Source: Microlunatus speluncae (GTDB taxonomy: Bacteria > Actinomycetota > Actinomycetes > Propionibacteriales > Propionibacteriaceae). Taken from it: a stretch of 64,000 nt of DNA. The notes below the pieces were generated by a model that saw nothing but the letters and a program-made list of their open reading frames with translations, did not search any database and was not told where the DNA came from. The stretch spans positions 232,385 through 296,384 of the forward strand of contig NZ_VKCZ01000004.1 of NCBI RefSeq assembly GCF_009299835.1, in the 5' to 3' direction. This document shows positions 53,041 to 63,699 of the stretch, in pieces (position 1 is the first letter of the stretch; each line of letters opens with the position of its first letter). A program made the position numbers and the translations under genes.

Positions 53041-53082
53041 TGTCAGAACTGAGTTGTGCCAGGGGGCTACTCACTTCTGACA
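53041..53082. repeat. TGTCAGA-type hairpin, second copy
   Basis: TGTCAGAACTGAGT (53041-53054) pairs with 53069-53082, with one mismatch and a 14-nt loop. It is in the 82-bp gap upstream of the acyltransferase-like gene and downstream of the LCP gene stop. It shares TGTCAGA and the 14-nt loop length with 52080-52127. Confidence 0.6.
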
Positions 53083-53100
53083 ACTCGGTGAGGAAGGGGG

Positions 53101-54336
53101 CTACTTGGTGACGTACTGGTCCAGGTTGCTGGTGTCGCCCTTGGCCAGGTCGGCGAACAGCGCCTTGGCCTTGTCCTTGTCCCAGATCATCGCCGAGCCG
53201 GCCGGGGTCGATCTGTTCGGGTCCGAGATCGGCACGGTCAGCGTGATCCCGCCGGTGCCGGTCAGGGACCTCATCGCGAGGGCGGCGCTGACCGTCTCCG
53301 GGAAGGTGGTCTCCTTCCCGAGCGAGACCGCTCCGGAGGCGGCGGTGAGCAGCGACCAGTAGCGGACCGGGTTGAGGAAGGTCCCCGGACCGGCGGCCTT
53401 CTCGGCCACCGCGCTGATCATCTCCCGCTGTCGCTCCATCCGGCCGAGATCACCGCGCGGATCCTTGTACCGCATCCGGACGTACGCCAGCGCGGTCGGC
53501 CCGTCGAGCTGCTGGCAGCCCTTCTTCACGTTCAGCTTGCTCTTCTTGTCCTTGATGTCCTTCGGGATGCACATCTCGATCCCGCCGACCGAATCGATCA
53601 CGTCGACGAAGCCGCCGAAGCCGACTTCGAGATAGCCGTCCATCCGCAGCCCGGTGGCCTGCTCGACGGTCTCGGTGAGCAGCTTGGCGCCGCCCCAGGC
53701 ATACGCGGAGTTGATCTTGTGCTTGCCTTCGCCGGGCACGGTGACGTAGGAGTCCCGCGGCACCGAGATCAGCGCACTCTTCCCCGACGGTGGGGTGTAC
53801 AAGATCATGATCGTGTCGGTGCGCTTGCCGGCGGTGTCGCCGGTGCCGAGCCGCTTCTGTTCCTCCGGCGTCAGGCCTTCCCGGGAATCGGAGCCGACCA
53901 GCAGGATCGCGGTGCCCGGCTGCTCGGCCGGCCGCTCGCCGGCCGGTTCGTTGTCCACCCGCTCGATCTGGTTCCAGGCATACACCGGGCCGGCGATCAG
54001 GCCGGCCAGCAGTAGCACCACGATGCCGACGATGACACCGGCCACGATCCGGCCGGTGCGCCGCTTCTTGGGCCGCCCCGAGCCGCCGGGGCCGCCGGGC
54101 CGACCCGGTCCTCCGGGCCCACCCGGTCCGCCGGGACGACCGGGACCGGCGCCGGGACGCTGGCCGGGCGGCGGCGGGGCCGGCACCGGCCGGACCGGCC
54201 CGGGAGGGGTCGCCGGCAGTCGGCCGGGGTCGGTCTCGTCCCCGAACGGGTTGATGGCACGGGTCTGTTCCGGCTCCGATTCCGGCTTGCGGCCGCGGCC
54301 GTACAGCCAGTCCATGTCATCTTGGCTAGGCGGCAT
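53101..54336 (-). CDS. LytR-CpsA-Psr family protein
   Basis: 411 residues. A long cytoplasmic amino region rich in Pro and Gly (PGGPGGPGGPGRPGGPGG) precedes one membrane helix (RIVAGVIVGIVVLLLAGLIAG). The extracellular LCP domain carries ILLVGSDSR, RTDTIMILYTPPSGKSALISVPRDSYV near 190, and AYVRMRYKDPRGDLGRMERQREMI near 305. These Arg and Asp residues bind polyprenyl phosphate and Mg2+ in LCP enzymes, which attach teichoic acid- or arabinogalactan-type polymers to the wall. It is divergent from another LCP gene. Confidence 0.92.
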   Translation of the reverse strand: MPPSQDDMDWLYGRGRKPESEPEQTRAINPFGDETDPGRLPATPPGPVRPVPAPPPPGQRPGAGPGRPGGPGGPGGPGRPGGPGGSGRPKKRRTGRIVAGVIVGIVVLLLAGLIAGPVYAWNQIERVDNEPAGERPAEQPGTAILLVGSDSREGLTPEEQKRLGTGDTAGKRTDTIMILYTPPSGKSALISVPRDSYVTVPGEGKHKINSAYAWGGAKLLTETVEQATGLRMDGYLEVGFGGFVDVIDSVGGIEMCIPKDIKDKKSKLNVKKGCQQLDGPTALAYVRMRYKDPRGDLGRMERQREMISAVAEKAAGPGTFLNPVRYWSLLTAASGAVSLGKETTFPETVSAALAMRSLTGTGGITLTVPISDPNRSTPAGSAMIWDKDKAKALFADLAKGDTSNLDQYVTK

Positions 54337-54463
54337 AACACGAGAGACTACCCGGCTCCGATGAGGGCACGGTCCGGCGCGCCTGCGTGCTTTCGGCTGA
54401 CCTCGGCCGGATACTGAACGGCGATCTGCCCGCGAGCTGAAACCTTGGCGAGGAAGGGATCAG

Positions 54464-55969
54464 GTGACGGAGAACTCCCCGATCGGCCGCCCGGAATCCG
54501 GGTCGTCACCCGCGCTGGTGGAGCGGGCCGGCGACCGGGTCAAGCTCCGGCGCGGGCTGACGTTCCTCGGCATGACCCTGATCCTGCCGGGCTCGGCTCA
54601 ACTGGCCGCGGGCAACAAGCGGATCGGTCGGATCGCCCTCCGGGTCTGGGCGGTGCTCTGGGGCCTGATCGCGCTCTCGGTCCTGCTCGCCCTGGTCTGG
54701 CGCAAGCTGGCGATCATCATCTTCACCGCCGATCCGGTGCTCCGGGTGGTCCAGGTGCTGCTGATCGTGATCGGCATCGCCTGGGCGCTGTTGTTGATCG
54801 ACGCCTGGCGGCTGTCCCGACCGCCCGAGCTGGCCCGGCGGCACCGGCTCGGGTTCGCGCTGGCCCACCTGGTGCTGATCGGGGTGGTCTGCGGCGCGCT
54901 GTTCGCCTCCGCCTCGATCGTCTCCTCGCAGCGCACCTTGATCGCCGCGGTGTTCGGCGGCGGCGGCGAGACCAAGGCACAGGCCGGCCGGATCAACGTG
55001 CTGCTGCTCGGCGGCGACGCCGGCAAGAGCCGGGTCGGGCTGCGGCCGGACAGTCTGACCGTGGCGAGCATCGACGCCGAGACCGGCCGGACCGTGCTGT
55101 TCAGCCTGCCGCGCAACCTCGAGGACGTACCGTTCCCGGAGAGTTCGCCGATGCACAAGGAGTTTCCGAAGGGCTTCGGCTGCCCCGACCACTCCTGCCT
55201 GCTGAATGCCGTCTACACCTACGCCAGTGATCATCAGAACCTGTATCCGGGGGTGAAGGATCCCGGTGTCCAGGCGACCAAGGAGGCGGTCGAGGGTGCC
55301 ACCGGGCTGAAGATCAACTACTACGCCATGGTGGACCTGAAGGGGTTCGAGGCGCTGATCGACGCGGTCGGCGGGATCAAATTGGACGTACGTCAGCGGG
55401 TGCCGATCGGCGGCGGTACGTCCCGGATCTTCGGCTGGATCGAGAAGGGTGAAGATCAACACCTGGACGGCTATCACGCGCTCTGGTTCGCCCGGTCGAG
55501 GGAGGGCGCCAGTGACTACGAGCGGATGGCGCGGCAGAAGTGCGTGATGAACGCAATGCTGAACCAGCTCGAGCCGATGACTGTGCTGACCAAGTTCAAC
55601 GAGATCGCCAAGGCCGGCGAAGAGATCGTCGCCACCGACGTGCCGACCTCGGAGATCGACAAGCTGATCGATCTCTCGCTCAAGGCCAAGGAACGCCCGG
55701 TGGCCAGCGTCGCGTTCGTACCGCCGCTGATCCACTCCGGCAACCCCGACTTCGGGGTGATCCGGACCACGGTGCAGAACCGGATCGCGGTGGCCGAGAA
55801 CGCCGACCTGCCCAAGGAGCAGCGCACCCCGCCGCCGTCGGTGCGGCCGGACCGGCCCAAGGCGACCAAGCAGGCCGACGACGACAAGCCGAAGTCGGAC
55901 AACGCGGACGCCAAGAAGAAGAACCAGCAGGAAACCAATGATCTCAAGGCGATCTGTTCCGTCGACTGA
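54464..55969 (+). CDS. LCP family protein with multi-helix amino region
   Basis: 501 residues. At least four helices in the first 150 residues (GLTFLGMTLILPGSAQLAA, AVLWGLIALSVLLALVWRKL, VLLIVIGIAWALLLIDAW, ALAHLVLIGVVCGALFASASI) precede the LCP domain. INVLLLGGDAG, RPDSLTVASIDAETGRTVLFSLPRNL near 205 and ALWFARSREGASDYERMARQK near 345 hold the conserved Arg/Asp. A Lys-rich tail (KKKNQQETND) ends it. GTG 54464 has AGGAAGGG. It probably transfers a glycopolymer to the wall. The multi-helix front end differs from the single helix of its divergent neighbour. Confidence 0.9.
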   Translation: MTENSPIGRPESGSSPALVERAGDRVKLRRGLTFLGMTLILPGSAQLAAGNKRIGRIALRVWAVLWGLIALSVLLALVWRKLAIIIFTADPVLRVVQVLLIVIGIAWALLLIDAWRLSRPPELARRHRLGFALAHLVLIGVVCGALFASASIVSSQRTLIAAVFGGGGETKAQAGRINVLLLGGDAGKSRVGLRPDSLTVASIDAETGRTVLFSLPRNLEDVPFPESSPMHKEFPKGFGCPDHSCLLNAVYTYASDHQNLYPGVKDPGVQATKEAVEGATGLKINYYAMVDLKGFEALIDAVGGIKLDVRQRVPIGGGTSRIFGWIEKGEDQHLDGYHALWFARSREGASDYERMARQKCVMNAMLNQLEPMTVLTKFNEIAKAGEEIVATDVPTSEIDKLIDLSLKAKERPVASVAFVPPLIHSGNPDFGVIRTTVQNRIAVAENADLPKEQRTPPPSVRPDRPKATKQADDDKPKSDNADAKKKNQQETNDLKAICSVD

Positions 55970-55986
55970 CGCGAGACAATGGGCCG

Positions 55987-56490
55987 GTGCCGGGACCAGA
56001 GCAAGCCGAGTTGATCATCCGCGACCGGCGGGACACCGACCTCGAAGCGATGGTCACCCTCGCACTGGAGTCGATGACCTGGCACGCGGACAGCTACCCT
56101 GACGTCCGACCGGCTCCGCCCGCCGATGCCCTGCGCGGCGGCTTCCGCGAGCTCGTACCCACGGCCGACTCCTACGTCCGGGTGGCCGAACTCGACACCC
56201 TGGTCGTCGGCTTCCTGACCGCCGCGCTCCTGCCGCCGACCACCAGCGGCATCGAAGCGCTCGACGAACCGTCGGTCTACATCTCCGACATCATCGTCAC
56301 CGGGACCGCCCGGCGCCGCGGCATCGCCCGAGCCCTGCTCGCCGACCTCGACGACTGGGCCCGGGCCCGCGGGTGCCACACCATCCGCCTCACCATGCAC
56401 GCCGGGAACGAACCGGCCCACCGGCTGTACGAACAACTCGGCTATCGCCCCACCTGGATCACCTTCCGCAAGGACGGGGACGATGAGTGA
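55987..56490 (+). CDS. GNAT-family N-acetyltransferase
   Basis: 167 residues. The acetyl-CoA-binding pattern R-R-x-x-G-x-A is in GTARRRGIARALLADLDDWARARG (about 105-128). SVYISDIIVTG forms the preceding beta-4, and NEPAHRLYEQLGYRPT is the usual end of the fold. GTG start at 55987, only 17 bp after the LCP gene, so cotranscription is possible. Acceptor unknown. Confidence 0.88.
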   Translation: MPGPEQAELIIRDRRDTDLEAMVTLALESMTWHADSYPDVRPAPPADALRGGFRELVPTADSYVRVAELDTLVVGFLTAALLPPTTSGIEALDEPSVYISDIIVTGTARRRGIARALLADLDDWARARGCHTIRLTMHAGNEPAHRLYEQLGYRPTWITFRKDGDDE

Positions 56491-56543
56491 TCACCCGCGG
56501 ACGAAGGGGCCCGCTGATCGGCACCGCGCCCACAGGGCATGCT

Positions 56544-56588
56544 TTGTCAGGACAATTCATTGACACGGTGATCCGGGCTGCATAGCGT
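56544..56588 (+). promoter_or_regulatory. Promoter with GntR-like operator ahead of the iol operon
   Basis: TTGACA (56560-56565), a 17-bp spacer and TAGCGT (56583-56588) form a good sigma-70-type promoter ending 30 bp before iolC. TTGTC-AG-GACAA (56544-56555), a perfect inverted repeat just upstream of the -35, matches the FadR/GntR-type TTGT-N4-ACAA pattern. Confidence 0.6.
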
Positions 56589-56618
56589 CGGATCGCGCCC
56601 GCTACGCGAAGGAGATGC

Positions 56619-57644
56619 ATGAGCTCGGAGCGTGTGGCGCCGTCGGCGGAGCCGACCCCCGATCGGACAGAGGTGCTGACCTTCGGTCGTAGCGGGGTCG
56701 ACATCTATCCCCGGGAGATCGGCGTCGGCCTCGATCAGGTCCGGAACTTCGGCAAATATCTCGGCGGTACGACAGCCAATGTCGCCGTCGCCGCCGCCCG
56801 GCTGGGCCGGCGGTCGGCGATCATCTCCGGCGTCGGCGACGACCCGTTCGGGCGCTACGTCCGGCAGGAGCTGGGCCGGCTCGGGGTGGACGACCGGCAC
56901 GTGGTCACCAACTCCGAGTTCCCGACGCCGGTCACGTTCTGCGAGATCTTCCCGCCGGACGACTTCCCGCTCTGGTTCTACCGGCGGCCGTCGGCGCCGG
57001 ACCTGCAGGTCCGGACCACCGACATCGACTACGACGCCGTCCGCGACGCCGGCGTGATGTGGCTGTCGGTCACCGGGCTGAGCGAGGAGCCGAGCCGGGA
57101 GACCCACTTCGCCGTCCTGGAGGCCCGGCAGCGGCGGCCGATCACGGTGCTCGATCTGGACTACCGGCCCATGTTCTGGGATTCCCCGGCGGCGGCCCGG
57201 GAACAGATCGCGCGGGCGCTGCCGCAGCTGACCGTCGCGGTCGGCAACCTGGAGGAGTGCGAGGTCGCCGTCGACGAGCGGGACCCGGACCGGGCCGCCG
57301 ACGCGCTGCTCGACGCCGGGGTCGAGCTGGCCATCGTCAAGCAGGGCCCGAAGGGCGTGCTGGCCAAGACCCGGACCGAACGCGTGGTCTCGCCGCCGAT
57401 CATGATCACGCCGCTGAACGGGCTCGGCGCCGGCGACGGCTTCGGCGGCTCGCTGGCCCATGGGCTGCTGGCCGGCTGGCCGCTGGACCGGGTGCTGCAG
57501 CGGGCCAACGCGGCCGGGGCGATCGTCGCCTCCCGGCTGGAGTGCTCGACCGCGATGCCGACGGCCGCGGAGATCGACGTGTTGCTCGCCGGCGGAGATC
57601 CGAATGCCGGCCGGGTCGACGGGCTCACCCACCACGAGGAGTGA
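56619..57644 (+). CDS. iolC: 5-dehydro-2-deoxygluconokinase
   Basis: 341 residues of the PfkB/ribokinase family. The opening VLTFGRSGVDIYPREIGVGL, then FGKYLGGTTANVAVAAARLGRRSAIISGVGDDPFG near 45, and the anion hole/catalytic Asp in ITPLNGLGAGDGFGGSLAHGLL near 265 are IolC features. It phosphorylates 2-deoxy-5-keto-gluconate in myo-inositol degradation. The reading frame ends in TGATG, overlapping the iolD start region. AAGGAG precedes ATG 56619. Confidence 0.93.
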   Translation: MSSERVAPSAEPTPDRTEVLTFGRSGVDIYPREIGVGLDQVRNFGKYLGGTTANVAVAAARLGRRSAIISGVGDDPFGRYVRQELGRLGVDDRHVVTNSEFPTPVTFCEIFPPDDFPLWFYRRPSAPDLQVRTTDIDYDAVRDAGVMWLSVTGLSEEPSRETHFAVLEARQRRPITVLDLDYRPMFWDSPAAAREQIARALPQLTVAVGNLEECEVAVDERDPDRAADALLDAGVELAIVKQGPKGVLAKTRTERVVSPPIMITPLNGLGAGDGFGGSLAHGLLAGWPLDRVLQRANAAGAIVASRLECSTAMPTAAEIDVLLAGGDPNAGRVDGLTHHEE

Positions 57645-57649
57645 TGATC

Positions 57650-59548
<1,899 letters not shown>

Positions 59549-59564
59549 CGTGAAGGAGGCACCA

Positions 59565-60485
59565 GTGTCGTCGAAGATCATCATCGGTTCCGCGCCGGAC
59601 TCGTGGGGAGTCTGGTTCCCGGCCGATCCGGAGCAGACGCCCGCCGACCGGTTCCTGACCGAGGTCGCCGCGGCCGGCTACGAGTGGATCGAGCTCGGCC
59701 CGTACGGCTATCTGCCCAGCGATCCGGAGCAGTTGCGTGATCAACTCACCCGGCACGGGCTCAAGGTGTCGGCCGGGACCGTGTTCGAGCACCTGCACCG
59801 GCCGGACAGCTGGGACGACGTCTGGAGCCAGGTCTCGAAGGTTGCCGCGCTGACCCGCGACGTCGGCGGCGAGCACCTGGTCGTGATCCCGGATCCGTGG
59901 CGTGATCACAAGACCGGCAAGCCGCTGGAGGAGCGGACCCTCAGCGCCGACCAGTGGGACGCGCTGACCCGGCAACTGGACGAGCTGGGCCGCCGGATCG
60001 ACGACGAGTTCGGGCTGCGGCTGCAGTTCCACCCGCACGCCGACAGCCACGTCGGCTATCAGCCGGACATCGAGCGGCTGCTCGAGGCCACCGATCCGCG
60101 CTGGGTCAACCTCTGCCTGGACACCGGCCACGTCTCCTACTACGGCGGCGACAATCTGGAGTTGATCACCAAGTATCCGGACCGGATCGGCTATCTGCAC
60201 CTGAAGCAGGTCGATCCGGCGGTGGTCGCCGCGGTCGAGGCCGAGGACCTGTCGTTCCCGGAAGCGGTCAAGCGCGGCGTGATGATCGAACCGCCGCACG
60301 GCCTGCCCGCGATGGGCCCGATCCTGGACGCCGCCGGCGCACTCGGCCGCGATCTCTACGCGATCGTCGAGCAGGATCTCTATCCGTGCGATCCGGACGT
60401 GCCACTGCCGATCGCCCGCCGGACCCACACCTATCTGCGCGGCTGCAGCGGCGCGGCGGTCGAGATCGGCGTCCAGCATGGCTGA
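59565..60485 (+). CDS. IolE/IolH-like sugar isomerase-epimerase (TIM barrel)
   Basis: 306 residues. GSAPDSWGVWFPADP opens the protein, followed by YEWIELGPYGYLPSDPEQL, both seen in xylose-isomerase-like proteins of inositol loci. Metal and substrate residues lie in QFHPHADSHVG near 165, NLCLDTGHVSYYGGDN near 190, YLHLKQVDP and IVEQDLYP near 275. It is probably the inosose dehydratase or a related isomerase of the pathway. GTG 59565 with AAGGAGG 6 bp upstream is preferred over GTG 59550. It overlaps the next gene by 8 bp. Confidence 0.85.
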   Translation: MSSKIIIGSAPDSWGVWFPADPEQTPADRFLTEVAAAGYEWIELGPYGYLPSDPEQLRDQLTRHGLKVSAGTVFEHLHRPDSWDDVWSQVSKVAALTRDVGGEHLVVIPDPWRDHKTGKPLEERTLSADQWDALTRQLDELGRRIDDEFGLRLQFHPHADSHVGYQPDIERLLEATDPRWVNLCLDTGHVSYYGGDNLELITKYPDRIGYLHLKQVDPAVVAAVEAEDLSFPEAVKRGVMIEPPHGLPAMGPILDAAGALGRDLYAIVEQDLYPCDPDVPLPIARRTHTYLRGCSGAAVEIGVQHG

Positions 60486-61506
60486 TGATCTTGCTGGTCG
60501 GGCGGAGCTGCGGGTCGCCGTGCTCGGCGTCGGAGTGATGGGCGCCTTCCACGTCGACCGGCTGAGCCGGACCGTGCACGGCGCCCGGGTGACGGTGATC
60601 AACGACGCCGCCGCGGACCGGGCCGACACGATCGCCTGCGCGGCCGGCGCCCGGGTGGAGCCGGATCCGATCGCGGCGATCAACGCCGACGACGTGGACG
60701 CCGTGGTGATCGCGAGTCCGGGCCCGTTTCACGCCGAGCAGGTCTCGGCCTGCCTGGACCGGGGGATCCCGGTGCTGTGCGAGAAACCGTTGACGACCAG
60801 CCCGGAGTCGGCGTACGAGATCGTGCGGCGGGAGGCGGCGCTGCCCGGCCGGCTGATCCAGGTCGGCTTCATGCGCCGCTACGACGCCGAATACGTCAAG
60901 CTGCGGACCTTGATCACCGACGGCGGCGTCGGCGACCCGCTGCTGCTGCACTGCGTGCACCGCAACCCGGACAACCGGCCCGAGTTCGACTCCTCGATGA
61001 TGATCACCGACTCGGTGGTGCACGAGGTCGATGTGGCCAGATTCCTGCTCGGCGAGGAGATCGCGGCGATCCAGGTGACCAAGCCGACCGCGAAGCGTGG
61101 CACCCCGGACGGTCAGTGGGATCCGATGATCGTGCTGCTGACCACCGAGACCGGCAAGGTGGTGACGGTGGAGATCTTCGCCCGGACCGGCGTCGGCTAT
61201 CAGGTCCGGACCGAGCTGGTCGGCTCGGCCGGCAGCGCCATGATCGGGCTCGACCTGGGCCTGATCAGCACGGTCGGTCCGCTCGGCGCCGGGCACTGGG
61301 GCGGCCCGGTCGCCCCCGGGTTCGTGGAGCGGTTCGCGACCGCGTACGGCACCGAACTGCAGGCCTTCGTCGACGCCGCCCGGCAGGGCACCGTCGACGG
61401 TCCGAGCGCCTGGGACGGCTACGCGGCGGCCGCGGTCTGTGCGGCCGGAGTCGAGGCCGTCCGGACCGGCGAGTCGGTCCCGATTCACCTTCAGCCACGT
61501 CCGTGA
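60478..61506 (+). CDS. iolG: Inositol 2-dehydrogenase-like Gfo/Idh/MocA oxidoreductase
   Basis: 342 residues. The NAD-binding motif VAVLGVGVMGAFHVDRLSR is near residue 14, the catalytic lysine in VLCEKPLTTSPESAYEIV near 100, and the substrate/dimer region in FDSSMMITDSVVHEVDVARFLLGEE near 175. The VVHEVD with the upstream Asp is typical of inositol dehydrogenases. It should oxidise myo-inositol to scyllo-inosose in the cytoplasm, the entry step of the operon's pathway. The iolG name is by context; other cyclitols are possible. Confidence 0.82.
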   Translation: MADDLAGRAELRVAVLGVGVMGAFHVDRLSRTVHGARVTVINDAAADRADTIACAAGARVEPDPIAAINADDVDAVVIASPGPFHAEQVSACLDRGIPVLCEKPLTTSPESAYEIVRREAALPGRLIQVGFMRRYDAEYVKLRTLITDGGVGDPLLLHCVHRNPDNRPEFDSSMMITDSVVHEVDVARFLLGEEIAAIQVTKPTAKRGTPDGQWDPMIVLLTTETGKVVTVEIFARTGVGYQVRTELVGSAGSAMIGLDLGLISTVGPLGAGHWGGPVAPGFVERFATAYGTELQAFVDAARQGTVDGPSAWDGYAAAAVCAAGVEAVRTGESVPIHLQPRP

Positions 61507-61576
61507 GCGGTACTGCGCACCCATTCGTCCGGACCGCGGCAGCGCACTTTCGGCCATTTCCCAGTACGGTTCGAAG

Positions 61577-61807
61577 ATGAGGTTTCATCTGTACACGACG
61601 GCCGAAGAAGACACTGATCAGCCGTCCGGCGTTGATCAGGGGAGCTACGGCTCTCTGGACGAGGCCAAGGAGTCGACCCCGCCGCGCCGATGGGTGCTCC
61701 GGCGGGCGGCCAACGGTCGTCGGGTCTGGTTGGGCCATCCGACCGCGAAGGCCAATTGGTATGACCAGATCCGCGAGCGCCCGGAAATCCGGTCCGACGA
61801 GGACTGA
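61577..61807 (+). CDS. Small hydrophilic protein of unknown function
   Basis: 76 residues beginning MRFHLYTTAEEDTDQPSG and ending in acidic residues, with RRWVLRRAANGRRVWLGHPTAKANW in the middle. No signal peptide or membrane segment. It has TTCGAAG just ahead and no clear Shine-Dalgarno. The regular mix of charged residues and normal GC3 suggest a real gene. I recognise no family. Confidence 0.5.
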   Translation: MRFHLYTTAEEDTDQPSGVDQGSYGSLDEAKESTPPRRWVLRRAANGRRVWLGHPTAKANWYDQIRERPEIRSDED

Positions 61808-61811
61808 AATT

Positions 61812-62090
61812 CAGCCGGGGATGAACTTCACCGTGATGGTGCGCAGGTAGCTCCGGCCGGCCGCGCCGTCTGCGGTCACGTAGCCCTCCGTACCGGCGGC
61901 GAACTCGAACCGGCCGAGTCACACCCAGCCAGGGGCGCCCGCGTTCTGATCGGGTTCGATCACGGTCGTACCGCCAGCAAGGGTGACGGTGAAGCGCGCC
62001 CGGGGTGCTGTCCCCGGCGTCCCGCGGCATCGGGGCCGATACCCCGTACGCTCCGGCTGCTCGGCCGAGGTGTCGCCGGCGTACCGACAC
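61812..62090 (-). pseudogene. Decayed golvesin-like carboxy-terminal domain
   Basis: On the minus strand RARFTVTLAGGTTVIEPDQN is followed by AGAPGWV, an in-frame TGA (61919-61921), then LGRFEFAAGTEGYVTADGAAG and RTITVKFIPG with a stop at 61812-61814. W-V-LG-x-F-x-FAAG-x-x-x-V is the pattern of golvesin/xanthan-lyase-type carboxyl domains. The internal stop lies exactly inside this pattern. No start or upstream body is found, so it is read as the remnant of a lost secreted or hydrolase gene. Confidence 0.6.
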
Positions 62091-62143
62091 GCCGACAGAA
62101 CCCGTGCATTCGTGCCGTCTCGGCGGGTGTTTAGGCTGGCGGG

Positions 62144-63223
62144 ATGCGTTACGCGGTGATCATGGCCGGCGGCTCGGGGACGCGGCTGTGGCCGTTGTCC
62201 CGGCGGGGCATGCCCAAGCAACTGCTCGATCTGGTCGACGGGAAGAGCCTGTTGCGCCTGGCTTACGAGCGGCTGGCCGGGGTGGTGCCGGCCGACCGGG
62301 TCCTGGTCTGCACCGGGGCCGAGCACCGCGACGTGGTCGCCGAGCAGCTGCCCGAGCTGGACCCGGCCAACATCCTCGGTGAACCGGAGGGCCGCGACTC
62401 CCTGAACGCGATCGCCTGGCCGGCCGCCGTCCTGGTCGAGCGCGATCCGGAGGCGGTGATGGCGGTGCTCAGTTCCGATCACCTGATCACCCCGGTCGAC
62501 CGGTTCGCCGCCGCGCTCCAGGACGGGTTCGCGGCCGCCGAGGCCGACCGGGACGCCCTGATCACCTTCGGCGTGGTGCCCACCTCGCCGCACACCGGCT
62601 TCGGCTATCTGGAACGCGGCGCCGAGCTCGCCGGCCGGCCCGGGGTGTGCCGGGTCGAGGCGTTCGCCGAGAAGCCCGACCGGGAGACCGCCCAGAAGTA
62701 TCTCGACACCGGCCGCTATCTGTGGAACGCCGGCATGTTCGTCTGGCGGGCCGAGACCTTCCTTGATCAACTTCGGGCCCTGCTGCCGGAGACCCACCGG
62801 ACCGTGCGGGCGATCGCCGCCGAACCGGGTCGGCTGGCCGAGCTGTTTCCGGGCCTGCGCAAGATCAGCGTCGACTACGCGATCATGGAACCGGTGTCCC
62901 GCGGCGAGGCGTCCGGCCACGTGCTCACGGTCGGGCTGCCGATCGAGTGGCAGGACCTCGGTGGCTTCGCCGCGCTGGCCGGACAGCTGCCGGCCGATGA
63001 TCACGGCAACGCGACCGACGGGCTCAGCCTCGTGCTCGACGGCGGGGACAACCTGGTGATCAACCGCGGCGAGGACGGGCGACTGGTCGCGATGCTGGGA
63101 ATGACCGACACCGTGGTCGTGCAGACCCCGCAGATCACCCTGGTCTGCCCGATGGCCGAGGCCGGCCGGATCAAGGAACTGGTCGCCGAGGTGTCGGCCC
63201 GGTTGGGCCCCGACTACACCTGA
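62144..63223 (+). CDS. manC: Mannose-1-phosphate guanylyltransferase
   Basis: 359 residues. The nucleotide-binding signature YAVIMAGGSGTRLWPLSRRGMPKQLL is at residues 3-28. NILGEPEGRDSLNAIAWPA near 85, the metal Asp in VMAVLSSDHLI near 110, FAEKPDRETAQKYL near 180 and YLWNAGMFVW near 197 are typical. It lacks the PMI domain of bifunctional ManC. It makes GDP-mannose for glycans. A TAGGCT 9 bp before the ATG and no Shine-Dalgarno suggest a leaderless mRNA. The stop overlaps the end of the convergent VOC gene by 10 bp. Confidence 0.9.
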   Translation: MRYAVIMAGGSGTRLWPLSRRGMPKQLLDLVDGKSLLRLAYERLAGVVPADRVLVCTGAEHRDVVAEQLPELDPANILGEPEGRDSLNAIAWPAAVLVERDPEAVMAVLSSDHLITPVDRFAAALQDGFAAAEADRDALITFGVVPTSPHTGFGYLERGAELAGRPGVCRVEAFAEKPDRETAQKYLDTGRYLWNAGMFVWRAETFLDQLRALLPETHRTVRAIAAEPGRLAELFPGLRKISVDYAIMEPVSRGEASGHVLTVGLPIEWQDLGGFAALAGQLPADDHGNATDGLSLVLDGGDNLVINRGEDGRLVAMLGMTDTVVVQTPQITLVCPMAEAGRIKELVAEVSARLGPDYT

Positions 63224-63621
63224 GCCGGGTCGACCCCGGTGACCGCCCCGACGTCGTCGGTACGGTAGCGGCCGCGGCTCAGGTCGACCAGGATCAGCGG
63301 ATTGCCGAACGGGTCCTCGACCACGGCCACCCGGCCGACCGGGATGTCGGCCGGTGGACTGATCATCCGACCGCCGGCGCCGACGAGCTCCGCGGCCGCC
63401 CGATCGGCCGAGCGGACCAGCCAGTTGGGGGCATAGCTCAGCCCCGTCGCCAGCACGATCTCCGTCTCGGCCTCGGGGCAGCGCAGCCCGGCCAGCCCCA
63501 GCTCGTCGTTGCGCCAGATCAACTCGTGACCGAGCCGGTCGCGATAGAACGCCAGCCCCGCATCAAGATCGGGGACGGCGACGGACACGGCGTCGACCGC
63601 CCGGAGCAGTGGTTCCGTCAT
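63214..63621 (-). CDS. VOC-family (glyoxalase/bleomycin resistance-like) protein
   Basis: 135 residues. Two beta-alpha-beta-beta-beta units: AVDAVSVAVPDLDAGLAFYRDRLGHELIWRND and the second with VRSADRAAAELVGAGGRMISPPADIPVGRVAVVEDPFGNPLILVDLSRG. EDPFGN is a usual late motif. A metal-binding His at the normal first position (VAVPDLD in place of HxxxxxD) is missing, so it may be a metal-independent binder. The carboxyl end overlaps manC by 10 bp. Confidence 0.85.
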   Translation of the reverse strand: MTEPLLRAVDAVSVAVPDLDAGLAFYRDRLGHELIWRNDELGLAGLRCPEAETEIVLATGLSYAPNWLVRSADRAAAELVGAGGRMISPPADIPVGRVAVVEDPFGNPLILVDLSRGRYRTDDVGAVTGVDPAQV

Positions 63622-63699
63622 CCGATCAGCCTAGGAACCACCCCCGACAGTCCCCGGCTCCGAGCCCTCTCCTGAGCCCGAGCCTCCATGCCAGGGGTT

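Noticed and set aside
61919..61921. TGA as a selenocysteine codon
   Set aside because: The domain family has no selenoproteins, no SECIS-like hairpin was seen after it, and the upstream gene body is missing; decay is simpler.
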